A stretch of DNA of 64,000 nucleotides from Knoxdaviesia capensis (lineage: Eukaryota > Ascomycota > Sordariomycetes > Microascales > Gondwanamycetaceae). The DNA lies in assembly GCA_001510575.1 (NCBI GenBank), contig LNGK01000003.1:3859732-3923731 (forward strand), given 5' to 3'. Positions 1 to 11,941 of the stretch are shown piece after piece (position 1 is the first letter of the stretch; each line of letters starts with the position of its first letter). A model generated the notes under the pieces. That model saw nothing but the letters and a program-made list of their open reading frames with translations. It searched no databases and was not told the origin of the DNA. Both the position numbers and the translations under genes were made by a program.

Positions 1-3000
1 CATGCTCGACGCTATTCCCGACCCGCAGCCGGCCGACCGTGACCGGTGTGCCGAAGACGCCGTGAAGGCGCTTCATTTCATCCGTATCACCATCTCCGAG
101 ACCCCCGAGGTTCTGGTCTGCTCGGCCGCCGAGGGCCAGTTCCGCTTGCGTGGCGGCGAGCCGCTGTGGATGTGGATCCTGCCCCGGTTCCTCCGACTGC
201 TCGGCCACGAACACTTGCCCGATCTCGCTGCTCCAATCGAGTCTATTCTTGAGTTCATGATGGCTCACCTGGTCCGGTCCTGCATGCATTGGCTGGACCT
301 GACTCGGCTGCTGGAGTACTTGAAGAGCATTCTTCATGGTAAGGCTGATCCACGGCCAACACACCGTATCAGAGCGTAGGACTGACATCCGGGGCTTCCC
401 ACAGAAATCTTCTTTTCCATTCTCTCTAAGCCATTCTCCGAGCTCCGAAATCTCTCTCTCGACCTCCCTCCCCGCGATTTCCTAGCCACTCTTCTCGACG
501 ACAGCCCCTACTCGGACTACACCCGGCTGATGTACTCATTCAACAATTCTCCGTCTCTGCTCCGCCATGCCACCTCGGTCATCCACGCCATAACACATGC
601 CATGTCCCACCGCATAACCGCCGAACCCCTCTCTGAACATCTCACCTGGCTTTTGGATGCCGTACAATCGCTATTTGACGCGCATCTGGCATGTAGTCTT
701 GTTCTGCCCGTCCAGTATGCCCCGATCACCAGCCTGGCCCTCGATATCATATCTACGAAGTCGGCACAGCAGGCGCCGGAGGAGGTTCAGCAGAAGGGTT
801 CAGTCACTCTGGCTCTCCTCTGTGCCAAGATTGTTCAAAACCCAACCGAGCTCCTTTCTGAGGATGATACGGGTGCTGCGTCGCGGCTCGCCGTTTGTAA
901 AGTGTTCCTAAAGCTGGCTGATCTCTGTCCTCGAGACCGATCTCTTCCAGCCCTCATTATCTCGCAAGTCTTGAAAGCTGCAGAAGAACTATCTGCGACT
1001 CGTGAGATACTAGGGGAGAACATGGACTTCCACGTACGTCATTCTTAAGCTTTGCTCAACTTCAACTTTCACACATTGAGATACTAACGGCAATATAGAG
1101 ATCCATCCTAATCCTCAAGGTTGCCTCTGGCTCACCCCCATACTACTACGAACCCGATGTCAAACCCGACGCTTTTACCGATTCATCTCTCTGTGAGATT
1201 GTCACGAAAATGGCTTTGAACTACACCTCACAAGATCTAAAGCCGCCCTCGAAACGGGCCAAGACGGCGTATCCGCTGTCCCCGATAGATCACCTTGATA
1301 AGGTGATCCGGGACTGCTTGGGCCTGGAATCTACACTTGATTTCAACCTGGGAGATACCCTTGAGTCAGTCCCCACATCCCCTCTGAGATCGAATTGTCT
1401 TAACCCAACTAACATCCTGATAGAAAACTGTTTCCCAGTATGAGCACGAACGACCAGTGTCGAGCAATTGATCTTATCTCGCATATCCCCTGCGCTACTG
1501 AGGGAACATTAACACTCAGGTCTCAAGGGTCGGCAGGTTCCACGACATTCCTTTGCGAGATGTGCAGTGGTGACAACCCCGAACTCACCAGAGCCAAACC
1601 CAATCCTGAAAGGTCTCCGGCTGAGGTGTTCATGGCGTTTGAAAAGCTGGTTCCGCTGTTTTCCTCTCTGAAATCGCACCGTCCTCGCATTGTTGCCATG
1701 GTCGGAATCCGGCGAGTGGCGGCACATGCCGTTGGCCCGCGGTTTTTGGACCTGCAAAAATCCATTGTTGCCCAGTGGTGTGTTCAAGGCCTGCAAAGCT
1801 CGGTGCGCGAACTGCGAATTGCAGCAGGCCGGTCGCTAGCTGTCTTTTTGCGAGACCCCAAAGGCCGGGACATTGACGAGACAACCGCACGCAACAACAA
1901 CGCCATAGCCATATCGTTTCTAAGATCTCTCTCCGACAAGGCCGAACCACATCTTGCCGAGACCTGTATCATGGCATGGAAGGAAGTCGGGAAAGTTGTA
2001 CCAGAGTATGAGCTCAGCCTCGTTCTGATCCAACTGGTCGAGTACCTCGGCCACGCCAACCGCCTAATCTCAGCGTGTGCATTCCATGAGATTGGAAAGC
2101 TGGCGGTCAGCCGCGACCGATCGGTCAAGCAGCTTCTCGAGCCGTTCTGGAGCCACCTGGCGTACAAGATCGTCGACGACATGTCAACGACGTCGAGAAC
2201 TAGCGAGGCTGTGGCGAGCCTGCTCCAGGTGTCCGTCAGCGAGCTTCTGGAAGCCATCCAGAGCCATGCGCTGCCGTGGCTGGTCCTGCAGAAGAAGGTC
2301 GACATTATCCAAAAGATTGCGGATGCGTGCCGGCAGCCGAAGCTTGACCAGCTGCTTATGAACCCGCAGAACTTCGGCAAGATCATGGCGCGCTTGCTCG
2401 TCCAGGACGTGGACAACATCGAACAGTACTGCTTCTCGCGGCTTTCTCATGTATCGCCCAAGTTCGAAAACGCAAACATGATATCACTCTTCCGTATTGA
2501 AATGGTCCCTATAACATTCGAAATCTTTAAGCTGATGAGCGATGCTGACTCGCACCGGAAACGCTCGGTAAGCATTATCTCGCGAGTCCGGGGACTTTGA
2601 ACCCCTATTTGTGGTACATATCACTGACGCTCCAATGGTATTGGGGACTTTGTAGGTTCAAGAGGCCTTGCACTTCATTGCACAGCTGTCGCTAGATGCT
2701 CCACGAGAGACCAAGTCGCGGAAGGCGAACGTTGTTGGCCGCTTCTTGCAGCTTCATGTTCTTGGGCTGATGGCGAAGTTCACCGATATCATGAACGGAG
2801 CCGTTCCTGGACTGCCTCCAACACTGGAGCAGAGTCACTGTATTTTGGCCATGGCAGAGATGATCAAGGCTGGAAAAGACGACATCCGTATCGCCCGGCC
2901 GCAGGTATGTACTACGACTTGGCCGGTACACCACAAATTGAACGAAATTATCCTTCTAACTTGATACTCAATAGATATGCGCTCTCCTTTTGGCATCGAT

Positions 3001-6000
3001 GTCTGTCGACGATCTCCGAGAAGCTGCCTTCACGTGCTGGGCAGCCATGATGGCAAGCTTTGAGAAGGATGACGTGGAAGCCCTTCTGGATGCCACCTTT
3101 TTCATCATCATTCAATACTGGCAACTCATGAGTGCCTCGTCCCACCAGGCCGCTGAAAACCTACTCCGGTTCCTATTGAAAGAGCACCGCTCCGTGCTCA
3201 AGCAGCGGATTGTCATGCTCCCACAACTGAAGCACATCCCCGAACTTGCCGAGCTGAATACCATGCTCAACGGTCTCCGGACGCCCCTCGACCCCGGAAC
3301 CGCTCTCGGGTACTTTGCCGAAAGAGTGGCCCACGAAACATCTGGTGTTGTCTGGATGGCTTTGAATGAGCTCATCGAGTATCTTCAGGAAGGCCAGGAA
3401 TACATACAGACGTCTGCCATCAGCGAAAAGCCCGACAGTGTTGTGTCGACCCTCCTCCGCTCTTTACTTGACTGCGCCACCCGGCACAACGGAGTCAACA
3501 GTGATATCGGGCGTCTCTGTACTGAGTGCATTGGCCTTGTGGGGTGCATCGACTCCAACCGTGTTGAAGCTTCTGTGGTGAAACGCGATATTGTCATTGT
3601 TGACAACTTTGCTACGGAAGAGGAGCGCACCGAGTTCGGACTATTTATCCTCTCGGAGGTTCTGGTGAAGTCATTCCTCTCCCTCTCGGAAACACGGTTC
3701 CAGGGCTTCCTCTCGTTTGCGATGCAGGAACTTCTCGAGAGATGCGACATCAAGACGGCAATTCTGTACCAGAACCCCGGCCGCGGCGTCGTCAACCCGA
3801 TTTACCAGCAGTGGACAGCGCTCCCCACCACGGTCCAGGAAGTTCTATCTCCGTTTCTGAACTCCCGGTACCGTCTCGCCAAGCTTGAATCGCGGATGCC
3901 GGAGCTGCCGCTGTTCCGACCATCTGCGCCGCCATATGGGACCTGGCTCCGGTTCTTCACCATGCTGCTTCTCCGCAGCCCGCAGAATCCCAATGCAGCT
4001 CTAATCTTTGAGCCACTCAGCCGTGTCCTTCGGTCCAACGACTTGTCAATCGCCGAATTCATTCTTCCATATGCACTCCTGCACTACATTCTGGGCGATG
4101 AGAACACAGAGGAACAACGCACAGCCGCCTTTGGAGAGCTGTTGTCGATTCTTGAGTATCAACCCACCCCTGGAGGCGGTGGTGGCTCCGGCTCGTCTGG
4201 GCCGGAAATGAAGCAGTACTACGAGGTAAGCAAACGGGCGCCGTTTCCAGTCGATGGCCTAGCTACTTACTAACTGGCCTGATGAACATAGATAATCTTT
4301 CGCATTCTGGATTACTTCATGCGCTGGGTCCAGGCTGTCCGGGCGGCCCCCCGCTCTCCGGATAAGGAACGGGTGGCGAAGCGAGAACTTGCTATTGAGC
4401 GAGTGCAAAAGACTCTGGCGACCATCCCTACACAGCTAATCTCGCAACGCGCGATCGACAGCAACCAGTACTCGCGTGCTTTGTTTCACCTGGAGTTCCA
4501 AGCCCAGGAGACTCCGTCTACAGACACAGACAAGCAGAAGGATCTCATTTCCAAGCTTCAGGATGTCTATGCGCAAATTGACGAACCGGATGGCCTCGAG
4601 GGAATCTACACCCATCTGAAGGTGTTGGATCTTGATCAGCAAGCCCTCAGCCACAAGAAAGCTGGAAGATGGGCGGCGGCGCAAACCTGGTGCGAGTTCC
4701 GGCTAAGCGAGGATCCTGATAATAGTGAGGTGCAGGTGGATCTCCTGCACTGTCTCCAGCAATCTGGACAACACGGTACGTCTCTGCTCCATTCGGTTAT
4801 CCTCGATTACTAGGTACTAATTTGTTCCTTTGATTTTTTTCCCTTGCTTTCTCTTTAGATATCCTTCTCAGCTACGTTGAAGGTCTTCACATGCAGCCAG
4901 CGTCCGAAAACCGAATCACACCGTATGCAGTCGAGGCCGCATGGACAACAAGTCGATGGGAAGCTCTCAACAAATATTCTCTCATGTACAACGGCAACAT
5001 CCTTGAGGACTTCAATGTTTCGGTTGCCCAGGTGTTTAGAAGTCTGAATGCCGGATTCAATGCTGCGGCTCTCAACACCATCAACATGATCCGAGAGAGG
5101 ATTGCTTCGGCAATGACCATGTCGACCACGACCACACTCCAAGCATCTCACGATCTGATGCTCCGGTGCCACATTCTTACCGACCTCGAGACAATTATCA
5201 CCAGCTCCGACCGGCACAGGCCAGAGCTTGAGAGCACTGTGCCGCTAGGAGAAGACAAAAGTGATCCTGTCCTCACATCGTTGTCAAGACGGTTGGAAGT
5301 GGTTGGAGCGTATGTTAGTGACAAGCAGTACATCCTGAGCATCCAGCGGGCGGCGATGGAGCTTTGCCGAAACCGGTACACGGACCTGGATCGATCGTCT
5401 TTGTGGATCTCCAGCGCGCGACTTGCCCGGAAAGGAAATTCCATGCACCAGGCCTTCAATGCGATTCTGCATGCCTCCCGGCTTGGAGATCGAACCGCCA
5501 CACTTGAGAACGCCAAACTGCAGTGGAAAGAAGGACACCGACGCAAGGCCATCCAGATCCTGGAAGGTGCAATTGCAGACAACACCCTCACAGCCCAAAT
5601 CGCCCCAGCAGCAACAGGCTTAGACGGAAGAACGCCGTCAAATACTTCATTCTGGAAGAACCGCGAGTCAGCCCAGCTTCTCGTCACTGCGCGAGCCCAG
5701 CTTCTGCTGGCCAAGTGGCTTGATGCCAGCGGACAAACCCAAGTGCTCGCCCTGCGGGAACGGTACCAGCAAGCACCCCGCACGTATGTCGCGTGGGAGA
5801 AGGGCCATTACTATCTGGGGCGGCACTACAAGAAGCTGATTGAGTTTGAAAAGACTCTCAGCGCCGATGAGCAGAGTGATGCGTACGTGACGGGAGAACT
5901 GGCGCGGATTGTCATTGAGAACTACCTGAGGTCCTTGTACTATGGAACCAAGTACCTCTACCAGACCCTCCCGCGCGTGATGACGCTGTGGCTCGAATTC

Positions 6001-7677
6001 GCAGCCCAGCTCGAGAAGGCCCCGGAAGGCAAACACTCGCTCTCGAAGGAGCTGTTCCGCCGCCGCAACGAGCAGTTGATCAAGCTGCACCAGTCCATCG
6101 ACAAGTACACTAAACGGCTCCCGGCCTACATGTTCTACACAGCGCTGCCGCAGATGGTCGCGCGCATCACCCACGGCAACTCGGAAGCCTTCCAGCGGCT
6201 GTCCAACATCATCGTCAAGGTGGTCGAGTCGCACCCGCAGCAGGCGCTATGGAGCCTCTTCGGCGTCATGGCTCTGAGCGCACAGACCACCGAGCGCCGG
6301 GCCCGCGGCCAGCAGATTCTGACGCGGCTGAAGACGAATACGCGGGAGCTCGGGGGCAGTTCGAAGTACTCGCTGGCAAATCTGCTGCGCCGCGGCGACA
6401 AGCTGGCGCAGCAGTTGTTGGCAGCCAGTATCAGCGGCACTTTCAAGAGCGGCAGAGCCACGCAGGCCAGTCTGAAGAACGATCTCAATTTCAACTCGTC
6501 GTGTACGCCGTGTCCACTGGTCGTCCCGACGGAGGCGTATCTGACGGCCTCACTGCCGACGCTGACCGATAATGTCAAGACCCATCGGGCTTTCTCTCAT
6601 GATGTGGTCACAATCGAGAAGTTTGAGGACCAGGTTCTTGTTCTGGGATCGCTTGCTCTGCCGCGGAGACTGACAGCTGTAGGATCGGATGGGCAGCACT
6701 ACAAACTGCTGATCAAGCCCAAAGATGACCTGCGTACCGACCAGAGACTGATGGAGTTCAACGCCGTCATCAACCGATCTCTGCAACGTGACGCCGAGTC
6801 CAGCCGCCGGCAGCTGTATATCCGGACCTACGCCGTGACTCCGCTCAACGAGTCAAGCGGTATTATTGAGTGGGTGGACGGGCTGAAGCCTCTCCGAGAC
6901 ATTCTTCTCGACCTATACCGGCACCGCGGCGTCAAGCCGGACTACGTGGAACTGAGAAGACAACTCGACGAAGCGCGGTCATCGCCCTCCAAGACACACA
7001 TCTTCACCAACGACGTCCTTGGGGTCTTCCCGCCAGTGCTGCACATCTGGTTTGTCAACCAGTTCCCGGACCCGGCAGCCTGGTTCGCGGCGCGCCTCAA
7101 ATACACGCGCTCGTGCGCCGTGATGTCGATGGTCGGCACGATCCTCGGGCTGGGTGACCGGCACGGCGAGAACGTGCTGCTGGAAGAGGGCAACGGCGGG
7201 GTGTTCCACGTCGACTTCAACTGCCTGTTCGACAAGGGCCTGAAGCTCTCGCAGCCGGAGCGCGTGCCGTTCCGCCTCACGCACAACATGGTGGCGGCGA
7301 TGGGCGTGTACGGCTACGAGGGCCCGTTCCGGCGCAGCTCGGAACTGACCCTTGCGACGCTGCGCGCGCAGGAAGAGCCGCTGATCACGATCCTCGAGGC
7401 CTTCATCTACGACCCCACGCTCGACCTCCAGGGCCGCAAGCCGCGCAACGACGCCGCGGCCCGGCGCAAAAGCGGCGCTGCGGGTGCTGGCGCCGACTCG
7501 GACGGCCTGCTGCAGCCGCACCGCGTCGTCGAGACCATTCGCCGCAAGATGCGGGGCCTGTTGCCGGACGAGACCATTCCGCTCGGTGTTGAAGGGCACG
7601 TGGATGAGCTGATCAAGCGGGCGATTGATCCGCGGAACCTGGCGGCTATGTACATTGGATGGTGTCCGTTTCTGTAG
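1..7677 (+). CDS. uvsB: UvsB / ATR-Mec1 family PI3K-like checkpoint kinase (5' partial)
   Basis: ATR-type protein kinase that signals DNA damage and replication stress from the nucleus. The visible exons are 1-338, 405-1033, 1099-1364, 1439-2567, 2656-2904, 2975-4225, 4292-4775 and 4859-7677. All seven introns keep frame and give about 2387 residues. Fungal ATR proteins are near 2400-2450 residues, so only a short N-terminus lies outside the window; the ATG at 2 is probably internal. Helical HEAT/FAT-type sequence fills most of the length. The kinase domain is in the last exon: the catalytic-loop motif GLGDRHGEN is at about 7147-7173, and the metal-binding DF(N) of HVDFN is at about 7212. The protein ends in a typical FATC tail (AAMYIGWCPFL). 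A Gly/Ser-rich stretch sits near 4170-4200. The reading frame is intact with no sign of decay. The family call is from conserved kinase and FATC motifs; the symbol follows Aspergillus usage. Confidence 0.93.
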
Positions 7678-8552
7678 ACAGGTTCCCCTTTTTTATGTTC
7701 TTTTTTTTCCCTTTCTGTCTTCTTTTTAATGCTGCTAGTGATGTTCTGGATTTTCTTTTTTGTATGATACTTAGGTCTTTTTGTATTTCTTTTCGATGTT
7801 GGACATTTTCAAACGGGCTTCATAAACGGTTGGGCTTTCATGATAAACGAGTAATATAATACACCTCTTTTACTACCACATAACTATAGGAGTTGAAACA
7901 AAGCATTCGCACAGGACAAAACTGCCTTCTTTAAACATATAAAGAAAAGAAACCCAGGAATCATATCTATCTAGTACCTTACTCGTATACCTATATGTAG
8001 AGTAGAGTTGTGTGATAGGAGTCTGTGTTGCTTCTAGGGTTATCGCTTCGAATAAGGGTTAGCCAGGCACCCACAGCCAGTTCAACCCTAAATCCGCCCT
8101 AGAAAACGCGTCTGGCGCGTTAAGCAAAAGGCAGCAATCGGCAATTGGACCTGCAAAGCTCCTTCTCTGACAGCTGATGTGCTTTTCAGTCTCCCTTCTC
8201 TTCATGCTTTCTTTTTTTTTTCTTCCTTCTTCTTCCTCTTTTCTAAACCTCATCGCAAACCCAAACTTGGAATCTGAATCATTATTGAGATTTTTCAGTT
8301 TCTTCCTCTTATTTTTCCTCCTGCAAAAAGCCTAGTTTTTTTGGTGTTCGCATACATCTAGTGAGTCGTCCATCGTCTGCTATCGATATCAGATATGCCC
8401 TGTTCGATTTTCGCAACTGACCAGTGTGTTCTATGATCTCTTCAAAAAATAGTCTCGCTGATACTTGTTTCGGCTTCTTCCGATCCCGGTCCAGCTTCTG
8501 GACATCCAATTGACCCTCCGTCTTCTTTTTCAGTCGAAAAATCTCCTTCAAA
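7678..8552. promoter_or_regulatory. uvsB 3' region and promoter/leader of the zinc-finger gene
   Basis: No coding sequence is seen. The first part is T-rich and fits the uvsB 3' untranslated region. From about 8190 to 8340 the plus strand is strongly pyrimidine-rich (CTTTTTTTTTTCTTCC-like runs), the usual composition just upstream of fungal transcription starts, so the promoter of the gene beginning at 8553 probably lies here. Confidence 0.5.
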
Positions 8553-10702
8553 ATGCCCGAATACAGAATCGGTATGCAACACTGCTTCAGTCTCTATCTT
8601 TCCGATCCGGTTTCGGGGGCATATAATACTAACTCACTGGTCCCTTCTGCTAGAAATCTCCCCGAATAACCGGGCCGGATGCCAGGATACCATCTGCAAG
8701 GCCGAAGGACTCAAGATCATGAAGGGCGACTTGCGGTTTGGCACCTTTGTCACCATGCCGGGCTCTTCGGATGGTGGCTTTCGGTGGAAGCATTGGTAGG
8801 TTAAATCTTCCCTGCTCCTGGGTTGAACCCTCTTCTCAAAGAGCGAGGACTAACTAACACACAATGATCCATTTGCTTTCCTTAGGGGATGTGTGTCTGG
8901 TGCTCAGATGCAGCAGGTGCAGGAGCTCTGCACCAAGGACGGAGTCCTGAAGATGGACTTCTTTGATGGCTGGGATGAGATCAGCGACGCTGATATCCAG
9001 GAGAAGATCCGCAGATGTGTGGAGCAGGGACACATCGATGCTGAAGATTTCAAGGGGGTAAAGTCCCCTGCTATGCTCTCCAGGTCGGTGTCCGGATAGG
9101 TATCGCTAACTACGTTTTTTTATAGGATCCCGAATTCAATGTCCCCGGACAGCGTGGAATCCGTGCCCGTGGCGGTGGCAAGAAAGCTGCCAAGGACAAG
9201 GAGGAGGTAAGTTCTGCTTGTCGTTTCGCGTCCACCATGCACCACACCAGCTGAAGCCATGTTGGATCTAACTCATACTGCAGGCCCCCGAGAAACCCGC
9301 CCCCAAGAAGGCTGCTGCGAAGGGCAAGGGAAACAAGGCCAAGAAGGCCGACAGCGATGAGGAGGTTGAGGAGGCTGAGGAGGCTGAAGAGGAGCCGGCG
9401 CCCAAGCCTGTTGCGAACTCTAAGAAACGCAAGGCTCCGGCCCCCCTTTCGAAGAAGGAATCCGACACCGAGATGGAGGACGAGCCGCCTGCGAAGGCGC
9501 CCAAGAAGGCCAAGGCCAAGCCGGCCCCGAAGCCGGCCCCGAAGCGCAAGAGCAAGGCGGCCCCCAAATCCGAGTCCGAGCCGGAATCCGAGTTCGAAGA
9601 GGATGACTTTAAGGATGAGACCCCGTCAGAGTCCGAGGAGGAGGAAGAGGAGGAGGAGGAGGAGGAGGAAGAGGAAGACAGCCCGCCTCCCAAGAAGGCC
9701 AAGAAGGCCGTTGCCACCAAGGCCACCCGGGCCGCGCCCGTGAAGCGGGCCAGCCGCGCCAAGAAGCAAATCGACTCCGATGCGGAGTCGGACGACGATT
9801 TCGAAGCGCCCACGAAGACCAAGGCCAAGCCGAAGGCCAAGGCCGTCCCCGCAGCCGCCCCGGCTCGTCGGGGCAGAAAGGCCAAGGGCACCGGTAAGAC
9901 GTCCCAGCCCCCGAATCCGTCGTCGTCATCGTCGTCGTCGTCATCGTCATCGATCGCTAAGACTGAACATGTGGTGGACGAACAGCCTAAGTCGGAGGTG
10001 TCAACAACTCACCGGGAACGACCCGCGCGGAAGAAGGTGGCGGGTGTGGATGGAGTTGTAGCTGGTGGTGGTGGTGGTGGGGCCGTTAATGCAAGCACGG
10101 AAAAGTCCATGGAGGTCGGTAGTCTGAAGCGTGCTCTGGAGGCTGCTGCTGGTTCGCCGGCAGCGGTCGCGAAGAGTGGTGGTACTGGTTCTGTTGGAGC
10201 CGGCGGCGAGAATAGATCCAGCGACGAGCACCCCCCGCCGGAGACCGCCAACGCCACCGACGACGAAGCCGGAGATGATGGCTGGGTCAAAGACCCCGGC
10301 GGCCCAGAGTGGGCGTCGGACCGAGACGCGAACGGGTACAGTGCCGAAGCTGCCGTGGCGCAGCGGCAGGCGATCGGCGAGATGTACCGCAAGCTGGACG
10401 TTGATGGCCACTTGTACGGCGGAGACCGCATGCATCTGCTGGGCAACCCGGCCTTCGAGGGCGGGCCCCCGGCCGCGATGCTGGGACATGCCCGCGCTGC
10501 TTCAACTATCAACCCGGCCGCCATCGACGGGCCGGCTTTGGACGACGACGACGAGGAGCGGGACTTGCTGGGCGGTGGGGGTGACTGGTCTGATGACGGT
10601 GACGACGGAGGTGGTGATGATGGTGGTGATCCGGGCACTGATCTCAGCGATGACGAGGGTGTCCTGCCTGCATTCATTGCCCCGCCTATCCCGCCCCATT
10701 GA
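8553..10702 (+). CDS. PARP-type zinc-finger protein with long acidic/basic tail
   Basis: Exons 8553-8571, 8654-8795, 8886-9057, 9126-9206 and 9284-10702 give 610 residues. The start ATG is followed by MPEYRIEISPNN. Residues about 7-90 form a PARP-type zinc finger: Cys pair in GCQDTIC, then GDLRFGTFV, then HWGC supplying the His and last Cys. This fold recognises DNA strand breaks. No ADP-ribosyltransferase domain follows, so it is a stand-alone reader, not a PARP. The remainder is low complexity: Lys/Ala/Pro-rich blocks like linker-histone tails, a run of Glu near 9638-9675, poly-Ser near 9925-9950, poly-Gly near 10065, and a Gly/Asp-rich acidic end. It probably acts in nuclear chromatin. Its upstream neighbour on the same strand is the ATR kinase. 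The exact role is unknown. Confidence 0.85.
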
Positions 10703-11221
10703 CGTCTTGTTGGGGTCTTCTTTTCTTGCTTTGTATGTATGATAGCTACCAGTTTCACGATTAGAGAGTGATTTTCTGTTCCAAATCAGACATTTTCAAT
10801 CAACTCTTGTTCATGTCTCAGATTATGCATTAAGTGTATTAAGGAGTGGTTTTAGAGGCGTACGTCCTCTGTATAAAGTTGCAGGAAAGGAAGAACCATG
10901 CATGGAGTCGTCAAAAGGTGCGTGCACACACAACATTAAAAAGGAGTGAAGCCCCAACGGGGTTTTCCTGAGCCATAACGACGGGGCCCTTCAGTCAACT
11001 GCCTGGAAACAAACAGGCACAGGATTTCGTTTCATAGACAACGCCCACCATCGGAGGCTGCCTGTGTAGCCACATTTTCAAACAGCAGAAGCCATCGTTC
11101 CACAAGATGGCACCGTATGATGTCTCCTCTGCGAATTACGTCCTCATCGGCGGGGACGGTCTCTCGCAGCGCCGCCCACGGGGGCCCGAACAACAGCGTT
11201 TCCGATCATGGAGCCCCGAGT
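10703..11221. other. Convergent 3' spacer
   Basis: About 520 bases between two gene ends facing each other. No tRNA, repeat or credible coding exon was found. Presumably the two 3' untranslated regions. Confidence 0.5.
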
Positions 11222-11567
11222 CTAAGAGGTGATGAACGGGCGGCAGCGGGTGGCGGCGCAGTATCCGTTGCAGCAGGAGCCGACGGGCTGGTTGTTGATG
11301 TAGCACTCGCCCCAGACCGGCACGCAGAAGCCCTGGCAGGCGACCTTGCGGATGGGCTGCGGGGGGCCGACGATCAACTGCATCTCGCCGGCCGGGCCCA
11401 GAGCGCTGCCGTAGGCCACCTCCGAGTCGGTGGTGAACTGGCAGAAGTCCTTGATGTTGTAGGTCGACTGGATGATACTAACCGAGAAATCAGCACCTGT
11501 GGAGGGGGGGTGGGTGTTAGCAAAGGATTTGGCAACGAAGGATATATATATATGCATAATTAGAGAG

Positions 11568-11608
<41 letters not shown>

Positions 11609-11821
11609 GAAAAAAAAGGGAAACAGAAGGACCACTACAGGATTTCACTCACCGACATCACGCTGGACTCCGTCGGCAGGGAAGGTCATGTTGTACTCGG
11701 CCGGGCCGCCAAAGAAGGTGATGGCCACGGTCTGCGGATCATCACGGCGCGAAAGTGGGGCGGCCGGAGAAGCCACGGCGCCGGCCACGGCACAGGCAAG
11801 AACGGTAGCGAAGAACTTCAT
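11222..11821 (-). CDS. Small cysteine-rich secreted protein
   Basis: Two exons, 11821-11653 and 11496-11222, joined across an intron with a GTGAGT donor and CCACAG acceptor, encode 147 residues. Residues 1-18 are a clear signal peptide (MKFFATVLACAVAGAVAS). A dibasic Arg25-Arg26 follows, fitting a Kex2-type processing site. The mature part has eight cysteines. Seven are at the C-terminus in the spacing C-x3-C-x6-C-x9-CC-x3-C-x4-C, which resembles cystine-knot-like small secreted proteins. Residues 38-90 look like a compact beta-rich region. Its function (effector, antimicrobial, cell-wall or other) cannot be told from sequence. The intron carries a GA microsatellite and a short TA tract. A TATA box lies about 110 bases upstream, suggesting a discrete, regulated promoter. 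Confidence 0.82.
11571..11605. repeat. (GA)n microsatellite in intron
   Basis: Uninterrupted GA dinucleotide run of about 17 units, inside the intron of the small secreted protein gene. On the transcribed minus strand it reads as a CT tract. Confidence 0.9.
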
Positions 11822-11928
11822 GATGACGGAATTTTTTCGAGGAAGTTTCTTTTTATCTTGAAAGAAAGAAGATGGAAAGAAGGACGGTCAAAAGAAGACG
11901 GGAGGAAAGGATAAGAGTAGCGAGATGC

Positions 11929-11940
11929 TTTATATATAAA
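11929..11940 (-). promoter_or_regulatory. TATA box
   Basis: TTTATATATAAA, the core of the 14-bp perfect palindrome 11928-11941, lies 108 bases upstream of the ATG at 11821. Position and sequence suit a core promoter element for the secreted protein gene. Confidence 0.6.
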
Positions 11941-11941
11941 G

